Source: Cupriavidus sp. D39 (GTDB lineage: Bacteria; Pseudomonadota; Gammaproteobacteria; Burkholderiales; Burkholderiaceae). From it: a stretch of 64,000 nt of DNA. Within the stretch, counting starts at the first letter, position 1. Every line of letters begins with the position of its first letter. The notes under the pieces were generated by a model. It saw nothing but the letters and a program-made list of their open reading frames with translations, made no database searches and had not been told where the DNA came from. Of this stretch, positions 1 through 9,036 are shown piece by piece. Both the position numbers and the translations under genes were made by a program. The stretch is taken from NCBI RefSeq assembly GCF_026627925.1, contig NZ_JAPNLE010000006.1, forward strand, positions 186,001-250,000. Reading direction: 5' to 3'.

Positions 1-1520
1 GCCGGACCGCCGTCCAGCCGGGCGGCATGCTGGACGACGATGGGTGTCCGCCGAGGGGCCAGCGTGCTGTAGATATCCAGGTAGCCGCGGGCCGGTTCAT
101 CCCAGCCACAGGGCATCCGCATGCCCGCCGACTGCAACCCGTGCCAGGGCGTGGCGTGCCCGAACCAATGCAGTGCCCTATGCAGGGCGGCGGTCATGTC
201 CTCAGCGGTTTCGCCCTCGAAGCTGAAGCCGGTCGAGCCCGGTGTTGGCGCTGCCAGGTCGTCGCCGGCATCGCGCACGGTATCGATCATGCCGCCCACG
301 CGCGATACCACGGGCACGGTGCCGTAGCGCATGGCATAGACGGGGGTCAGGCCGAACGGTTCGAAGCGGCTGCCATGCAGCAGGATGTCGGCGCCGGCGT
401 GGAGCAAGTGCGCGCATTCCTCGCGATAGCCAATGGCCACGCCGACGCGCGCCGGATGGCGCTCGGCCAACTCGCGGTAGCCCTGCTCCAGGCGCGGGTC
501 GCCGCAGCCGAGGATGGCGAACTGAACGTTGGGGCGCGCCGCCAGCACGGCCTCGATCGCGTTCAGCGCCACATCGGCCATCTTCTGGTGCGTCAGGCGG
601 CTGCCCTGCGCCACCAAGGGTGCGAACGGGTCCGCTGGCAGGCCGAGACGTTGCTGCAGCGCCGCCTTGCAGGCGCGCTTGCCGGCGAGCGCGTCGACGC
701 GGTAGGTCTGGGGCAACAGCGCGTCGGTGGCGGGGTCCCAGGCGTGTGTGTCCACGCCATTGGGTATCGCGCTCAATACGTCGCGCCGTGACTGCAGCAG
801 GCCGTCCAGCCCGTGGCCGAAACGGGGCGTAAGGATTTCGCCCGCATAGGCGCGGCTGACCGTGGTGACGCGGTTGGCGTAGCGGATGCCGGCTTTCAGG
901 AAGTTGAGCTGACCCCAGAATTCCATGCCGTCCGGGCCGAGGCAATCATCGGGAAGGCCGAGCAGGGGCGCCATTGCCAGCGGGCACAGACCCTGGAATG
1001 CCAGGTTGTGGATGGTCAGTATGCTAGGCACCGTCACGCCGGCGCGCTGCATCAACAGCGGCGTCAGCGCGGCGTGCCAGTCGTGCGCGTGGACCACGTC
1101 CGGGATCGGCAGCGCGGTGCGGCCTGCGGCGACGGCGGCGGCCGCGTGGCTAAGTGTGGCGAAACGCAGCGGGTTGTCGACGAAGTCGCGGCCGGCGCCG
1201 TCCATATAAATCGAGCCGCCGCGATCGTAGAGCGCGGCGCAGTCGAGCAGTACCACCTTGACGCTGCTGCCGGGCAGCCGGCCGCTCAGCAGGCGCGTAG
1301 CGCCGTGGCCGGCGGGCAGGTCCAGCGGAAGTCGCAATCCACCGAGGTTGCGCAGGTCCTGCGCGCGGGCGATGGCGTCCGGGTAGCCGGGCATCAGGAT
1401 GGTGATGTCGCAGCCCCGCGCTTGCAGCGCGCGTGCCAGGCCGCTGACCACATCGCCCAGTCCGCCGGTTTTAGCCAGCGGGATCGCCTCTGCGGCGACG
1501 AATAGCATGCTCGGGATCAA
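1..1520 (-). CDS. glgA: Glycogen synthase (ADP-glucose), 3' end beyond window
   Basis: Transfers glucose from ADP-glucose to growing alpha-1,4-glucan in the cytoplasm. Translating the minus strand from 1520 gives an uninterrupted frame to the window edge, about 505 residues. The N-terminal GT5 motif KTGGLGDV (family: KxGGL, ADP-glucose binding) is present, followed by VHAHDWH, TIHNLAFQG and, in the second Rossmann half, SRFEPFGLTPVYAM and GGMIDTV. A TTG at 1520 lies 7 bases after AAGGAG (1528-1533 on the complement); the in-frame ATG at 1508 is an alternative start. The length already matches the family, so only a few C-terminal residues should be missing. No partner glg gene is visible on this side. 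Confidence 0.9.
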   Translation of the reverse strand, partial: MIPSMLFVAAEAIPLAKTGGLGDVVSGLARALQARGCDITILMPGYPDAIARAQDLRNLGGLRLPLDLPAGHGATRLLSGRLPGSSVKVVLLDCAALYDRGGSIYMDGAGRDFVDNPLRFATLSHAAAAVAAGRTALPIPDVVHAHDWHAALTPLLMQRAGVTVPSILTIHNLAFQGLCPLAMAPLLGLPDDCLGPDGMEFWGQLNFLKAGIRYANRVTTVSRAYAGEILTPRFGHGLDGLLQSRRDVLSAIPNGVDTHAWDPATDALLPQTYRVDALAGKRACKAALQQRLGLPADPFAPLVAQGSRLTHQKMADVALNAIEAVLAARPNVQFAILGCGDPRLEQGYRELAERHPARVGVAIGYREECAHLLHAGADILLHGSRFEPFGLTPVYAMRYGTVPVVSRVGGMIDTVRDAGDDLAAPTPGSTGFSFEGETAEDMTAALHRALHWFGHATPWHGLQSAGMRMPCGWDEPARGYLDIYSTLAPRRTPIVVQHAARLDGGP

Positions 1521-2100
1521 GATGGAACTCCTTCGATGTCAGTTGGAATATCCCCCGGTGATGAAAAGTGATGGCCTGGTGACGCATCACTGGCACGGCC
1601 CCGCACGTCACCGCGGCGCTGCCGCAGGCCCCTGCGCCTCTGGTGCTACGCGAAGCGCGTGCCAGGCGCGGCGCGAGGGCCTGAGGGAAACGGGTAGCGC
1701 CGGGCGCGGTAGGCCGTGTAAAAACTATAGTGGGGCGGCGGCAGTTCTGGCAGAAACGCGCACGCGCGCTGCGCAGCGGGTTGCATTTGCGGCGGGCGGG
1801 TGCGCAAAGAGAGACAGCAGCGGAATCGTGACCGCGCTGCCGTCCATGGGCGAGCACATTATCCTGGTCACGCTGGTACGCTTCGCCGGCGACAAGCGGC
1901 TGGCAGCGCACTCCCTGGGCATCAGCCTCAAGACGAGGTCATCGTACTTTTTGTCCAGAAGCTGGCGGTCGGTGGCTGGAAAGCCTGGCGCAGCAAGGGT
2001 TAGTCGTTGCTGACTAACTGTGATATATCACGAAACACAAGCCTTTGAATTACATAGCCTTTTCGATTCAATCCGCCAGAATTCGCACAAAAAATACAAT
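1521..2100. other. Intergenic stretch without recognisable gene
   Basis: Apart from the glgA ribosome binding site at its left end, these 580 bases give no reading frame with a recognisable protein on either strand. The right end runs into a transposase remnant. Confidence 0.5.
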
Positions 2101-2411
2101 GACCCCCATTCAGGCGCAACTGCAGAAGGCGCTCGACGATGTGGCGGAGATTTTCATCAAGGTGATGCGCAAATTCGAGCCCATCGCCAAGAGTCGGCTG
2201 CAGCAATATCAGCTCGCGCATGCCGACGCGCTGGAAGGCCTGGTCAGCCAGTTCCGCGACGTGCTGCAGGTTCTGCAGGACGACGGCATTGCTGACATCT
2301 TCCGTCTCCAGAAAGTGCGAGAGTTCTCAGGACAAGGCGATCCTGGTGGCGCTGGCCCGGATGCAGGGCTATCGAAACTCGCACCGCGAGTATCTGCAAA
2401 CGTCTTTTTAA
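2101..2411 (+). pseudogene. Tn3-family-like transposase fragment
   Basis: The frame beginning MTPIQAQLQKALDDVAEIF and continuing through EPIAKSRLQQYQLAHADALE resembles the central helical part of Tn3-family TnpA proteins, where a DxxEIFIK and QYxLAHAD pattern precedes a regulatory helix. After about 2320 the similarity continues one frame over (DKAILVALARMQGY) to a TAA at 2409. No DDE catalytic region is present, so this is a frameshifted fragment. Assignment to Tn3 is from recalled family patterns and is moderate. Confidence 0.4.
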
Positions 2412-2422
2412 GCCTGACCGTA

Positions 2423-3080
2423 TCAATCTGCAGCAAAAGGACGATTACCCCGAAACGCGTTGAAGGGATAGAAACGGCGGTTGAAGCGGAAGGTGAATTC
2501 GTTGAGATAGGCTTGTAGGTGCTGCGGGCTGACACCGTGATGAATACCGCGCAGCCAAGACTTGAGATTGGAGAACACAAGGTGAATGATCGGCAGGAAG
2601 GGGTTTCGACCACTTGCATGTCACCGCGCTGCGCGATGGCGATATGGCCATAGCCGCGCTCGCCCAGCTTGGCATAACCACTCCAGTCGTCGGTGATGAT
2701 GGTGCAACGGTACGCTCGATGAATCCGCCCAGCGACCGGGCACTTCGGTCAGGAACCAGAGCGAGCCGAACTCGTCCGGCATACCGTCCGCTCTTGCGTT
2801 TGTCGCGGCTGCCGACAAGCTTGCGTTGCCGAACCTCGACAGCGCCGGCCACAAGAACCATGTCGTGCACGCCCCTGCCTTTGCCGCGAGTACGCCCACC
2901 GACGTAGGCCTCATCGGCCTCGACGTGTTCCTCAGGCTTGCCACCGATCCGATCCTGGTCGGGGCGCACCATGCCGGCGCGCAACTTGTGGAGTATCTGG
3001 AAGGCGGTCTCGTAACGCGACAGGCCGAGTTGGCGCTGGAACTGAACGGCCGACATGCCAAGCGTCTGACTGGCGTTGGC
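2423..3080 (-). pseudogene. IS1595 (ISXO2-like) transposase remnant
   Basis: Minus-strand translation shows QRQLGLSRYETAFQILHKLR, then VEADEAYVGGRTRGKGRG, the first catalytic region of the ISXO2-like DDE domain, and near the C terminus SNLKSWLRGIHHGVSP and EFTFRFNRRFYP, ending at a TGA at 2423. These lie in different frames, so at least one frameshift sits around 2620-2790. The N-terminal zinc ribbon is missing: at about 3080 the sequence switches to a histidine-kinase fragment on the other strand. Confidence 0.75.
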
Positions 3081-3353
3081 CCAGGAGGCCATGAACAACG
3101 TCGTGAAGCACGCGGTGGCAACCGAGATCAGAGTGACATTGCAACGCGACGCCAACGACATCCTGTTGACGATACAGGACAACGGCATCGGCTTTGAACA
3201 GCTTCCCCTGTCAGCCGACGATGCATCTTTCTCCGGGCTGGGCCTGATCGGAATGCAAGAACGAGTCGAAACGAACGGTGGGACTTTCTCGCTTTCTCGC
3301 TCCAGTCAAGCGAGTCCAGCGGTACCCGCGTCTCGGCAACGTGGAGAACATGA
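3076..3353 (+). pseudogene. Sensor histidine kinase C-terminal fragment (HATPase_c)
   Basis: The frame reads AQEAMNNVVKHA (N box), then DNGIGF (G1 box) and GLGLIGMQERV (G2 box) of a NarX/DegS-type sensor kinase ATPase domain. The frame is lost at an exact 8-bp tandem duplication (3285-3300). Removing one unit restores the C terminus SLQSSESSGTRVSATWRT and a TGA at 3351. Everything before the N box is absent because of the IS1595 junction at about 3080. Confidence 0.7.
3285..3300. repeat. 8-bp tandem duplication (tttctcgc x2)
   Basis: TTTCTCGC at 3285-3292 is repeated exactly at 3293-3300. Deleting one copy restores the reading frame of the histidine-kinase fragment, so this looks like the causal frameshift. 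Confidence 0.85.
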
Positions 3354-3517
3354 TCCGCCACGAGAAACGGCAACGTACCCGCGTCGACCTGTCGTCCGGG
3401 CACGCGCCTACTACCAGTACACACAGTACTGCTGTTGCTACCGGGACTGGGTGGCGACGCTCATGCGGTCTTGCGCAAGCAGTCTTTGAGCTAAAGTTCA
3501 GATATTGCGCGGCCTGC

Positions 3518-3595
3518 TTATTGGATCGGCTCAGCAACCAGCTTCAGGACGCTGCGCTCCCTGGCCGTAAGAGATCGAAAAATATCGTGCCAGCC
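3518..3595 (-). pseudogene. Possible LuxR-type HTH fragment
   Basis: The minus strand encodes FRSLTARERSVLKLVAEPIQ before a TAA at 3518. This resembles the start of a LuxR/NarL helix-turn-helix (LTxRExxVLxLVAEG). It is very short. The neighbouring NarX-type kinase fragment makes a response-regulator origin plausible, but chance cannot be excluded. Confidence 0.3.
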
Positions 3596-3616
3596 TGATA
3601 CATGAATACGGATTAA

Positions 3617-4781
3617 GGCTACGCTGAAGAAGCCGCCGTTTTCGTCGACGGCCTGCTGCTGAATTTCGGAATGAGAGATCAGCGACGCGATTGGTTCGAT
3701 TTTCTTGCCCCGAAGGGCCTTGTAAGCGGGTCTCCCGACCCACTTTGGCCGCTCATGGACGCACCTGTGCCATGAGCCGCTCGCGGCTCATGTAGATGTT
3801 GCTCAACGCCAGTGCTGTGAAGGCGCGCGTGGCGTTCTTCGCCAGGCCGCGATAGCGCACCTTGACGAAACCCCATAGCCGCTTGACCACCGCAAAGACG
3901 TGCTCGACCCGCGCACGTATCTTCGACTTGTTGCGGTTCTTCGAGCGTCTGGCGTCATCGACTTCAACACTGCGCCTGCGCACACGCTGGTTGGTAAAGT
4001 CCTTCGCGTGCGGTGCCTTGCTGGCAATGAGTTCCTTCTGGCTCGCATAGGCGCTGTCGCCGTACACACGCCGCTCGGCGCCGTGCAGCAGAGCCGGCAG
4101 CGGATGCTTGTCATGCACGTTCGCAGCCGTCACTACCGCGCTGTGTGCCAGTCCCGTCTGGCTATCCACGCCGATGTGCAGCTTCATGCCGAAGTACCAC
4201 TGCTGGCCTTTCCTCGTCTGATGCATTTCGGGGTCTCGCGCCTTGTCCGCATTCTTCGTGGAACTGGGCGCCCCGATGATGGTGGCATCCACGATCGTGC
4301 CGGTGCCAACCTTCAGCCCCCGCCCTTGCAGTACTTCGCCGACCTTGGCGAACAACTGCTCGCCGAGCTTGTTGCGCTCCAGCAGCCGGCGAAACTTCAA
4401 CAGCGTCGTGCCATCGGGAACGCGCTCGCGCCCCAGGTCAATCCCAACGAATCGCCGCAATGCAGTGCTGTCCAGCAGCGCCTCCTCGCACGCTTCATCC
4501 GCCAGGTTGAACCAGTGCTGCACAAAGTGCATGCGCAGCATGCGCTCCAGACCAACTGGCGGGCGACCGCCTTGACCCTTCGGATAGTGCGGCTCGACAA
4601 CCTCGCACAACTGCGTCCACGGCACGATCTGCTCCATCGTCTCAAGGAACACATCACGTTTGGTTGGCCGACGGTACTGTTCGAATCCGACGCCTTGATC
4701 GGCCGCCATCGCAAGGGTCTGTTGTTTCATCCGCATTTAACGATTCACCGCCCAACGGCGTTGACCTTTTTCAGCGTTGCC
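3617..4781. mobile_element. Complete IS5-family insertion sequence, 1165 bp
   Basis: Imperfect terminal inverted repeats begin GGCTACGCTGAAGAAG at 3617 and, on the complement of the right end, GGCAACGCTGAAAAAG at 4781. The element is flanked by TTAA at 3613-3616 and 4782-4785, fitting the YTAR 4-bp target duplication of the IS5 group. It carries a single intact transposase on the minus strand and interrupts an IS630-like remnant. Confidence 0.85.
3753..4736 (-). CDS. IS5-family transposase, intact
   Basis: 327-residue DDE transposase. The N-terminal DUF772-type domain (LERMLRMHFVQHWFNLAD) is followed by the catalytic core: GTIVDATIIGAPSSTKN carries the first Asp, VHDKHPL and YGDSAYAS the second, and RARVEHVFAVVKRLWG the Glu in the Y/R-E motif. 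The length is normal for the IS5 group. There is no frameshift and both inverted repeats are present, so the element may still be mobile. ATG codons at 4736 and 4730 are both possible starts. Confidence 0.95.
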   Translation of the reverse strand: MRMKQQTLAMAADQGVGFEQYRRPTKRDVFLETMEQIVPWTQLCEVVEPHYPKGQGGRPPVGLERMLRMHFVQHWFNLADEACEEALLDSTALRRFVGIDLGRERVPDGTTLLKFRRLLERNKLGEQLFAKVGEVLQGRGLKVGTGTIVDATIIGAPSSTKNADKARDPEMHQTRKGQQWYFGMKLHIGVDSQTGLAHSAVVTAANVHDKHPLPALLHGAERRVYGDSAYASQKELIASKAPHAKDFTNQRVRRRSVEVDDARRSKNRNKSKIRARVEHVFAVVKRLWGFVKVRYRGLAKNATRAFTALALSNIYMSRERLMAQVRP

Positions 4782-5010
4782 TTAAACGTGGCTCACCACA
4801 ATACCGACCCCAAGCCGTTCATCTGGACCAAGAGCGCGCATGACATCTTGCAGAAGGTCATCCGCGCCAATAGTCGCTTAAGCTCCAAACAGAACGAAAC
4901 ACTGCACTAGTTGTCGCCTCATTCATGCAGCCAAACGCTGATTTTTAGCGCCTGGGTTGACGCTGCTGGAAACGGCGCCAAAGCGGGGGCTGAGATCAGT
5001 CCTACCTAAA

Positions 5011-5571
5011 GGGGATAATGAGCCAGCCCGCCGGTTTGGCGACGCGTCCTCGTTCCCGAGCGCTTGACGCTCGCGCACTTGCACAGTGTCATCCAGGTAG
5101 TCATGGGCTGGACGGACGAACATCTACACCAGTTCACGATCCGAGGCAGGCGTTATGGCGAAGCCCATGAGGGCGTCCTGCAATATTCCACGGTGGCAAA
5201 CGAGCTGACGCTGGCCGCGTTTAGTCTGCGAGAGCGCGAAGGCTTCGTCTATGTGTACGACTTCAACGCGTGGTGGCGACACGATATACGCGTCGAGCGG
5301 CGTAGGCTGCGGCAGCGTCCTGGCCAGCTGCCACTTTGTGTGGCGGGTTGCGGGCCTTGACCGCCAGAGGACATCGGCTGGGATCGAGAGGTATCTGGAG
5401 GCCTGGGACGAACGCAGTGAGTACGAGTTCCTCGAATGGCTCGAGTCGCCGCGCGAGGGCCCAATCGTGCTGGACCATTTGCGCGACGAGGTCGACCAAT
5501 GGCTGGTTTGGCTGGATCGGCACTTCGACCGTCGGACCGCCAATGATCGCTTGCAACAGATCCTGGCATAG
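5011..5571 (+). pseudogene. pRiA4b ORF-3-like (IS1096 passenger-type) protein remnant
   Basis: SPPVWRRVLVPE-type sequence from about 5030, then LTLAHLHSVIQVVMGWTDEH and LHQFTIRGRRYGEA, match the N half of plasmid pRiA4b ORF-3 family proteins (about 190 residues). The C-terminal part (YLEAWDERSEYEFLEWLESP to a stop at 5569) continues in another frame after about 5330, so the gene is frameshifted. The N-terminal DNA recurs twice near 12.2-12.5 kb. Confidence 0.6.
5027..5131. repeat. Direct repeat of the pRiA4b ORF-3 N-terminal segment (with 12258-12363)
   Basis: About 105 bases starting at the codons for PPVWRR are nearly identical at 5027-5131 and 12258-12363 in the same orientation. The upstream stretch with gccaaagcgggggctg and ataatgagcca also recurs (4975-5026 and 12391-12435), suggesting copies of one mobile segment. 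Confidence 0.7.
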
Positions 5572-5684
5572 ACTGGCTGCCCGGACATGCGTGGGAGGCC
5601 GCTATGCGGATCAGTTTGCAAGTCGTAGTGAATACTGGCATGGCCCCGCTGTCGGGGCGTGCGCTCCGCTACTCCACATAACAG

Positions 5685-5772
5685 AGTACTCAACCTTAAA
5701 TCCAGATGAGTTGGTATGGAGTCACGTTAAGCGCAACGGTGTCGCGCGGCGCCCTTTGCAAAAAGGCGAACA
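5685..5772 (+). pseudogene. IS630-type DDE fragment
   Basis: The frame YSTLNPDELVWSHVKRNG followed by VARRPLQKGE matches the third catalytic motif region (LNPxExxWxxxK) of IS630-family transposases. Only about 30 codons survive, with nothing recognisable on either side. Confidence 0.5.
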
Positions 5773-5839
5773 TGAGGTCGTTTTTTGTAAGGGACACCCG
5801 CGCTGTCGGCGGGCGTCGAGAATGGCTTGAGCAGTCCGT

Positions 5840-6751
5840 CTAGGGCCTTGGGCGGAAACTATTATCCGCTGCGAGATCCGCGTTCAGCACCGCAAGGCCT
5901 TGTTCTTTGGCGCGTTTGAGGAAGCCGCCGGCGAGCGACGGGTTTTCAAGTTGAGCGGCGACGCCGGCGTCGACGAATCGGCTCATTTCCTTGTGGAATG
6001 CCTTTGCCGTGGCCGGGTCGGTCAGCTCGATCAACTTGGCCTGCAGCTTCTCCTTGAAGTCGTCTTCGGACCAGCCGTAGTCGACCAGCTTCTGTCCGAT
6101 CAACTCTATATCCAGGGCGATTTGCCGATCCGTCAGAAATTTGATGTCCCAGATGTCGCGTGCCTTGAGGAACGGGCGCGCGCCAAGGGCTACCAGCTTG
6201 TCCGCAAGGATCTCCTTTGGGGTCTCGGCCGCAATGATCAGCTGGCGGTGAGGTGCCGGCAGATGAGGGTAGTTGGCCGCGACGGACACCAGGTCAACAT
6301 CGTGTGCCGGAACGCTGGCCACCTCAATGTTGATGACCTGGTTCTGCGGAACGCTCGGGTCGACCTGGGGCACCTGGACCTTGGCACTCCAGCGGGCGAC
6401 ATGAACACCCCCAGCCGGCTCCTTGGCCTTGGGGGCCTTGATGTCGACCTGGAGGCCGTAGGCGTCGCCGATTTCCCGTCGCAGCAGATCGGCGAACGGC
6501 ACCATGGCATCGGGCTTGAAGGCGTCGCCGGCGGCGAAGTCGAGATCCTCGGAGTAACGGGTTCCCTGGTAGCAGAGCCGCAACGCGGTGCCGCCTTGGA
6601 ACGTGAGCTGCGCGGCCGCGCCGCTCTGTGTGAGCGCGTAGAGGATCTCATAGTGCAGGATTTCCTTTACGATGGTGTTGGCGGGGACCTTGCGTTCGTT
6701 TGCGTATTTGCCCGCGAGGGCCAGAAGGTCAGTTCGAGTTCGAAGTTGCAT
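5840..6751 (-). CDS. abiEii: AbiEii/AbiGii-type nucleotidyltransferase toxin
   Basis: 303-residue toxin of a type IV toxin-antitoxin / abortive-infection module. The DNA polymerase beta-like nucleotidyltransferase core is visible: FQGGTALRLCYQ (about residue 51, GG-T motif) and TRYSEDLDFAAG (about residue 64, D-x-D metal-binding motif), later AETPKEILADKLVALGAR and ARDIWDIKFL, typical of COG2253. AbiEii enzymes transfer nucleotides to RNA targets and arrest growth. The start overlaps the 3' end of the antitoxin gene by 23 bases, so the two are translationally coupled. No frame damage is seen. Confidence 0.88.
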   Translation of the reverse strand: MQLRTRTDLLALAGKYANERKVPANTIVKEILHYEILYALTQSGAAAQLTFQGGTALRLCYQGTRYSEDLDFAAGDAFKPDAMVPFADLLRREIGDAYGLQVDIKAPKAKEPAGGVHVARWSAKVQVPQVDPSVPQNQVINIEVASVPAHDVDLVSVAANYPHLPAPHRQLIIAAETPKEILADKLVALGARPFLKARDIWDIKFLTDRQIALDIELIGQKLVDYGWSEDDFKEKLQAKLIELTDPATAKAFHKEMSRFVDAGVAAQLENPSLAGGFLKRAKEQGLAVLNADLAADNSFRPRP

Positions 6752-7277
6752 TGACGTATTCCATGTTCATGACTAGGTCCAGATTGCGGCCGACTCGCTT
6801 GAGGTCTCGCAGCGCGCGAGACGGTGTGGCCACGTAAAGTTCGCGTCGGCTGTCGAACACCATTTCGTCCCGCAGTTTGTCTGGAGTCTGGCTTGTGTGT
6901 ACGAACTCTAACGTCCCGTAGGGCGTCTTGAAGGTCTGGCTGCGGCCTGTGGTCATCAGGGTGAGCCGCGAGGGGATTTGGGAGATCCAGCCGGCCTCAG
7001 ACAGCGCAGACTCCAGGCTGAGATAACTGAAGTCCCACGGCCGCATAAAGGGCACTAGGGCGCTTAGCAAGTTCTGGGGGAGGGAGCGCGCACGTGGGTT
7101 CACATAGAGCCCGCGGGCAATGCGCTCGATGAGCCCGGCTTGCTGGTGTCTGGCTAAGGCTTTCAGCATGGTGCGGCTGTCCTCCGGAAACAGCAGGCTT
7201 AGGGTGCTCGACGAAAACGCCCAAATGCCTGCTTTGTCCCAGCGATCCATTGCGGCGATCAAGTCACGAACTAACAT
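6729..7277 (-). CDS. abiEi: AbiEi-type antitoxin / autorepressor
   Basis: 182-residue partner of the AbiEii toxin. The N-terminal winged-helix region contains SSSTLSLLFPEDSRTMLKAL and GLIERIARGLYVNP, the pattern of AbiEi antitoxins that both repress their promoter and counter the toxin. The remainder (SYLSLESALSEAGWISQIP, TPSRALRDLKR) is the antitoxin domain. First gene of the two-gene operon. A sigma-70-like promoter lies 32 bases upstream of the ATG. Known AbiE systems protect against phage; that role here is inferred. Confidence 0.85.
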   Translation of the reverse strand: MLVRDLIAAMDRWDKAGIWAFSSSTLSLLFPEDSRTMLKALARHQQAGLIERIARGLYVNPRARSLPQNLLSALVPFMRPWDFSYLSLESALSEAGWISQIPSRLTLMTTGRSQTFKTPYGTLEFVHTSQTPDKLRDEMVFDSRRELYVATPSRALRDLKRVGRNLDLVMNMEYVNATSNSN

Positions 7278-7308
7278 TTTGCTCTACAGAAAGTGAACCT
7301 TAAAGGGC

Positions 7309-7337
7309 AGTATATGTTGAGAAGCTAGCCGTGACAA
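7309..7337 (-). promoter_or_regulatory. Sigma-70-like promoter of the abiE operon
   Basis: On the minus strand TTGTCA (7332-7337) and TATACT (7309-7314) are separated by 17 bases, and the expected start site lies about 25 bases before the abiEi ATG. Confidence 0.6.
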
Positions 7338-7652
7338 TGAATGGTTGACGGAAAGTCGACAAAAACGGGCCCTTGCCGTTAAGCGACGCCAGGCGTACCG
7401 GGCATGCCTGGCGTACCTCCGACTATGGGTTGCTCTGGTCCGGTTCGGGGCCCCCTTGTATTCCGTGCACAGAGTGACGGTGGGCAGGCCTTGGATTGAT
7501 GCGGGTCTCGGCGGTGTGCAGCGCATCAATCACTGCATATTCAAATACTTGCTGTTCGCTTCCGAATCGGCCGGAAACCCGCGTCTTTGCGTGCTCGACG
7601 CAAGTTCTCCGCGTGCAAAATCAGTCCAATAAACATGCGGGTTTCCGGCGGG
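7338..7652. other. Gene-free stretch with a short inverted repeat
   Basis: No credible gene. CGCCAGGC (7387-7394) and its complement GCCTGGCG (7406-7413) form a hairpin with an 11-base loop but no T tract. It could be an operator or the end of a decayed element. Confidence 0.4.
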
Positions 7653-8180
7653 TCAGGCAACGAACAGAAATCCTAAACTATTCAAGCGCTTACGGTCTGA
7701 GTCCAGGGCCAGAGCATCAAATTCTCGGCCGTGGCGTGAGTTGGAGTAACTCGAATAGTCAGGATTCCAACCCGCGATCTTGCGACGTGCGGCCAGGCTG
7801 CGCTTTTTCTTGCCGGATTCGGGCCGCATGCGCAGCAAATTCAAGGTGATGCGGCGCAAGGTGGCGAAATTGGCCGTTGCATTGCGCAAGCGCACGGTGC
7901 TGGCGTCCTCGCGGAAGATCACGTCCAGGCAATGATGCAAGCCGTTCCCGATGGCCCAGTGCATGCGGCTCGCCTCAAGTAAGAGCTTGGCATCAGGTGC
8001 GGCGGAACTGATCAGGTACTGCGTCTGCACGCTCACTTGGCCGCCGATGTCGCGCGTGCGCTCAATGCGCACCAAGCTCTTGAGCTTGGGCCAGCGATCC
8101 AGTTCGCTGAGATAGTCCGGCGCCGCTACTGCGACGCTTTCAAGGCGGCGAGGTTCGGTGCCAAAGCGGCCGTCCAGAGG
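7653..8180 (-). pseudogene. ISAs1-family transposase C-terminal half
   Basis: The minus strand reads YLSELDRWPKLKSLVRIERT, YLISSAAPDAKLLLEASRMH, WAIGNGLHHCLDVIFREDAS and NFATLRRITLNLLRM, the conserved C-terminal DDE part of ISAs1 transposases (HWxIENxLHWxLDVxFxED; here I-G-N replaces I-E-N, altering the catalytic Glu region). The N-terminal half is missing upstream of about 8180. Confidence 0.75.
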
Positions 8181-8320
8181 TATGCAAACGGCGCGGTTCA
8201 GGGTAGAGAGAGGTGCCCGTGATGACTCGCTCCAGGTCAAGCCGGTTGATCAGGCGTCGCCGTTTGGTGGACGGCGATGGCGGGGTTGGTGGCAGACCGG
8301 AAGCCGCCCGTAGCACGGCC

Positions 8321-8967
8321 TCATGCAGTGCCGAGATAGCATTGGAACCACTGGGCCGCCAGCCGCGCGACCGCCTCAAGTGTGCCGCGCTCCTCGAACA
8401 AGTGGGTGGCGCCGGGCACAATCACCAGTTCCTTACGGCATGTGAGGAGGGCAAAAGCCGACTCGTTCCGTTCGATGACGCCTGGATCGAGCCCGCCAAT
8501 AATCAACAGGGTGGGCGCAAGCAACTTTGCAAGGGCCTCGGGCCCGGCCAAATCGACTCTGCCGCCTCGCGAAACGACAGCCTGGATCGGAATTGGAGAC
8601 CTGCTCGCGGCATGGATCGCCGCAGCCGCGCCAATGCTGGCGCCGAAGTAGCCCAACGGCAGCAGTATGGCCTGCTGCTGCACCCAGGTTGTCGTCTGCG
8701 CCAGCCGCGTAGCCAGAAGCTCGACATCGAATCGGGTGGCCTGCACGCGGTCTTCTTCCGGCAAGAGCAGGTCCATCAGCAGCGTGCCGATGCCGCTTCG
8801 ATTGAGTTCGGCGGCCACGTACCTGTTGCGCGGGCTATGCCGGGAACTGCCGCTGCCGTGGGCGAACAATACCAGGGAGCCTGCACCCGGCGGCAGCGTG
8901 AGTATGCCCTGCAGTTCCACGCCCCCGCCGGGAGCACAACTTCCCTTGCATCTGAACCAATCGCCAT
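8321..8967 (-). CDS. Alpha/beta hydrolase (dienelactone-hydrolase-like), N-terminal frameshift
   Basis: A small serine hydrolase of about 215 residues. LVLFAHGSGSSRHSPRN (oxyanion loop), GYFGASIGAAAAI (nucleophile Ser in G-x-S-x-G), GGLDPGV (acid) and PGATHLFEE (His) form the catalytic set. The uninterrupted frame starts at a GTG at 8920, but the expected N terminus (MAIGSDAREVVLPAG) is encoded just upstream in another frame from the ATG at 8967. One extra C in the run 8922-8926 would join them. This family is often found with phosphoribosyltransferases; none is seen here. Substrate unknown. Confidence 0.75.
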
Positions 8968-9036
8968 GCCGCTACCTTCCATCAGATGGCGCTTCAACCT
9001 TCGTCGCCTTGGGATCGCCGCCATCCCCATCCCTTT

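Larger units (their letters stand above)
3590..4910 (+). pseudogene. IS630-like transposase C-terminal remnant, split by an IS5 element
   Basis: Joining 3590-3616 to 4786-4910 across the IS5 element gives one continuous frame, IHEYGLNVAHHNTDPKPF followed by IWTKSAHDILQKV, ending in a TAG at 4908. The xxxNxDPKPFxWTK pattern is the C terminus of IS630-family transposases. The catalytic domain is gone. The frame is regained only if one of the flanking TTAA copies is removed, which supports the IS5 boundaries. Confidence 0.65.

Noticed and set aside
202..945. Open frame inside glgA
   Set aside because: It is a shadow of the real glgA frame on the same strand; Arg/Pro-rich with no family pattern.
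3900..4910. Long plus-strand frame over the IS5 transposase
   Set aside because: Mostly a shadow of the transposase; only its last 40 codons are real (IS630 remnant).
7387..7413. Hairpin between abiE and the ISAs1 remnant
   Set aside because: No T tract and no adjacent gene end; kept only as a note, not as a terminator.
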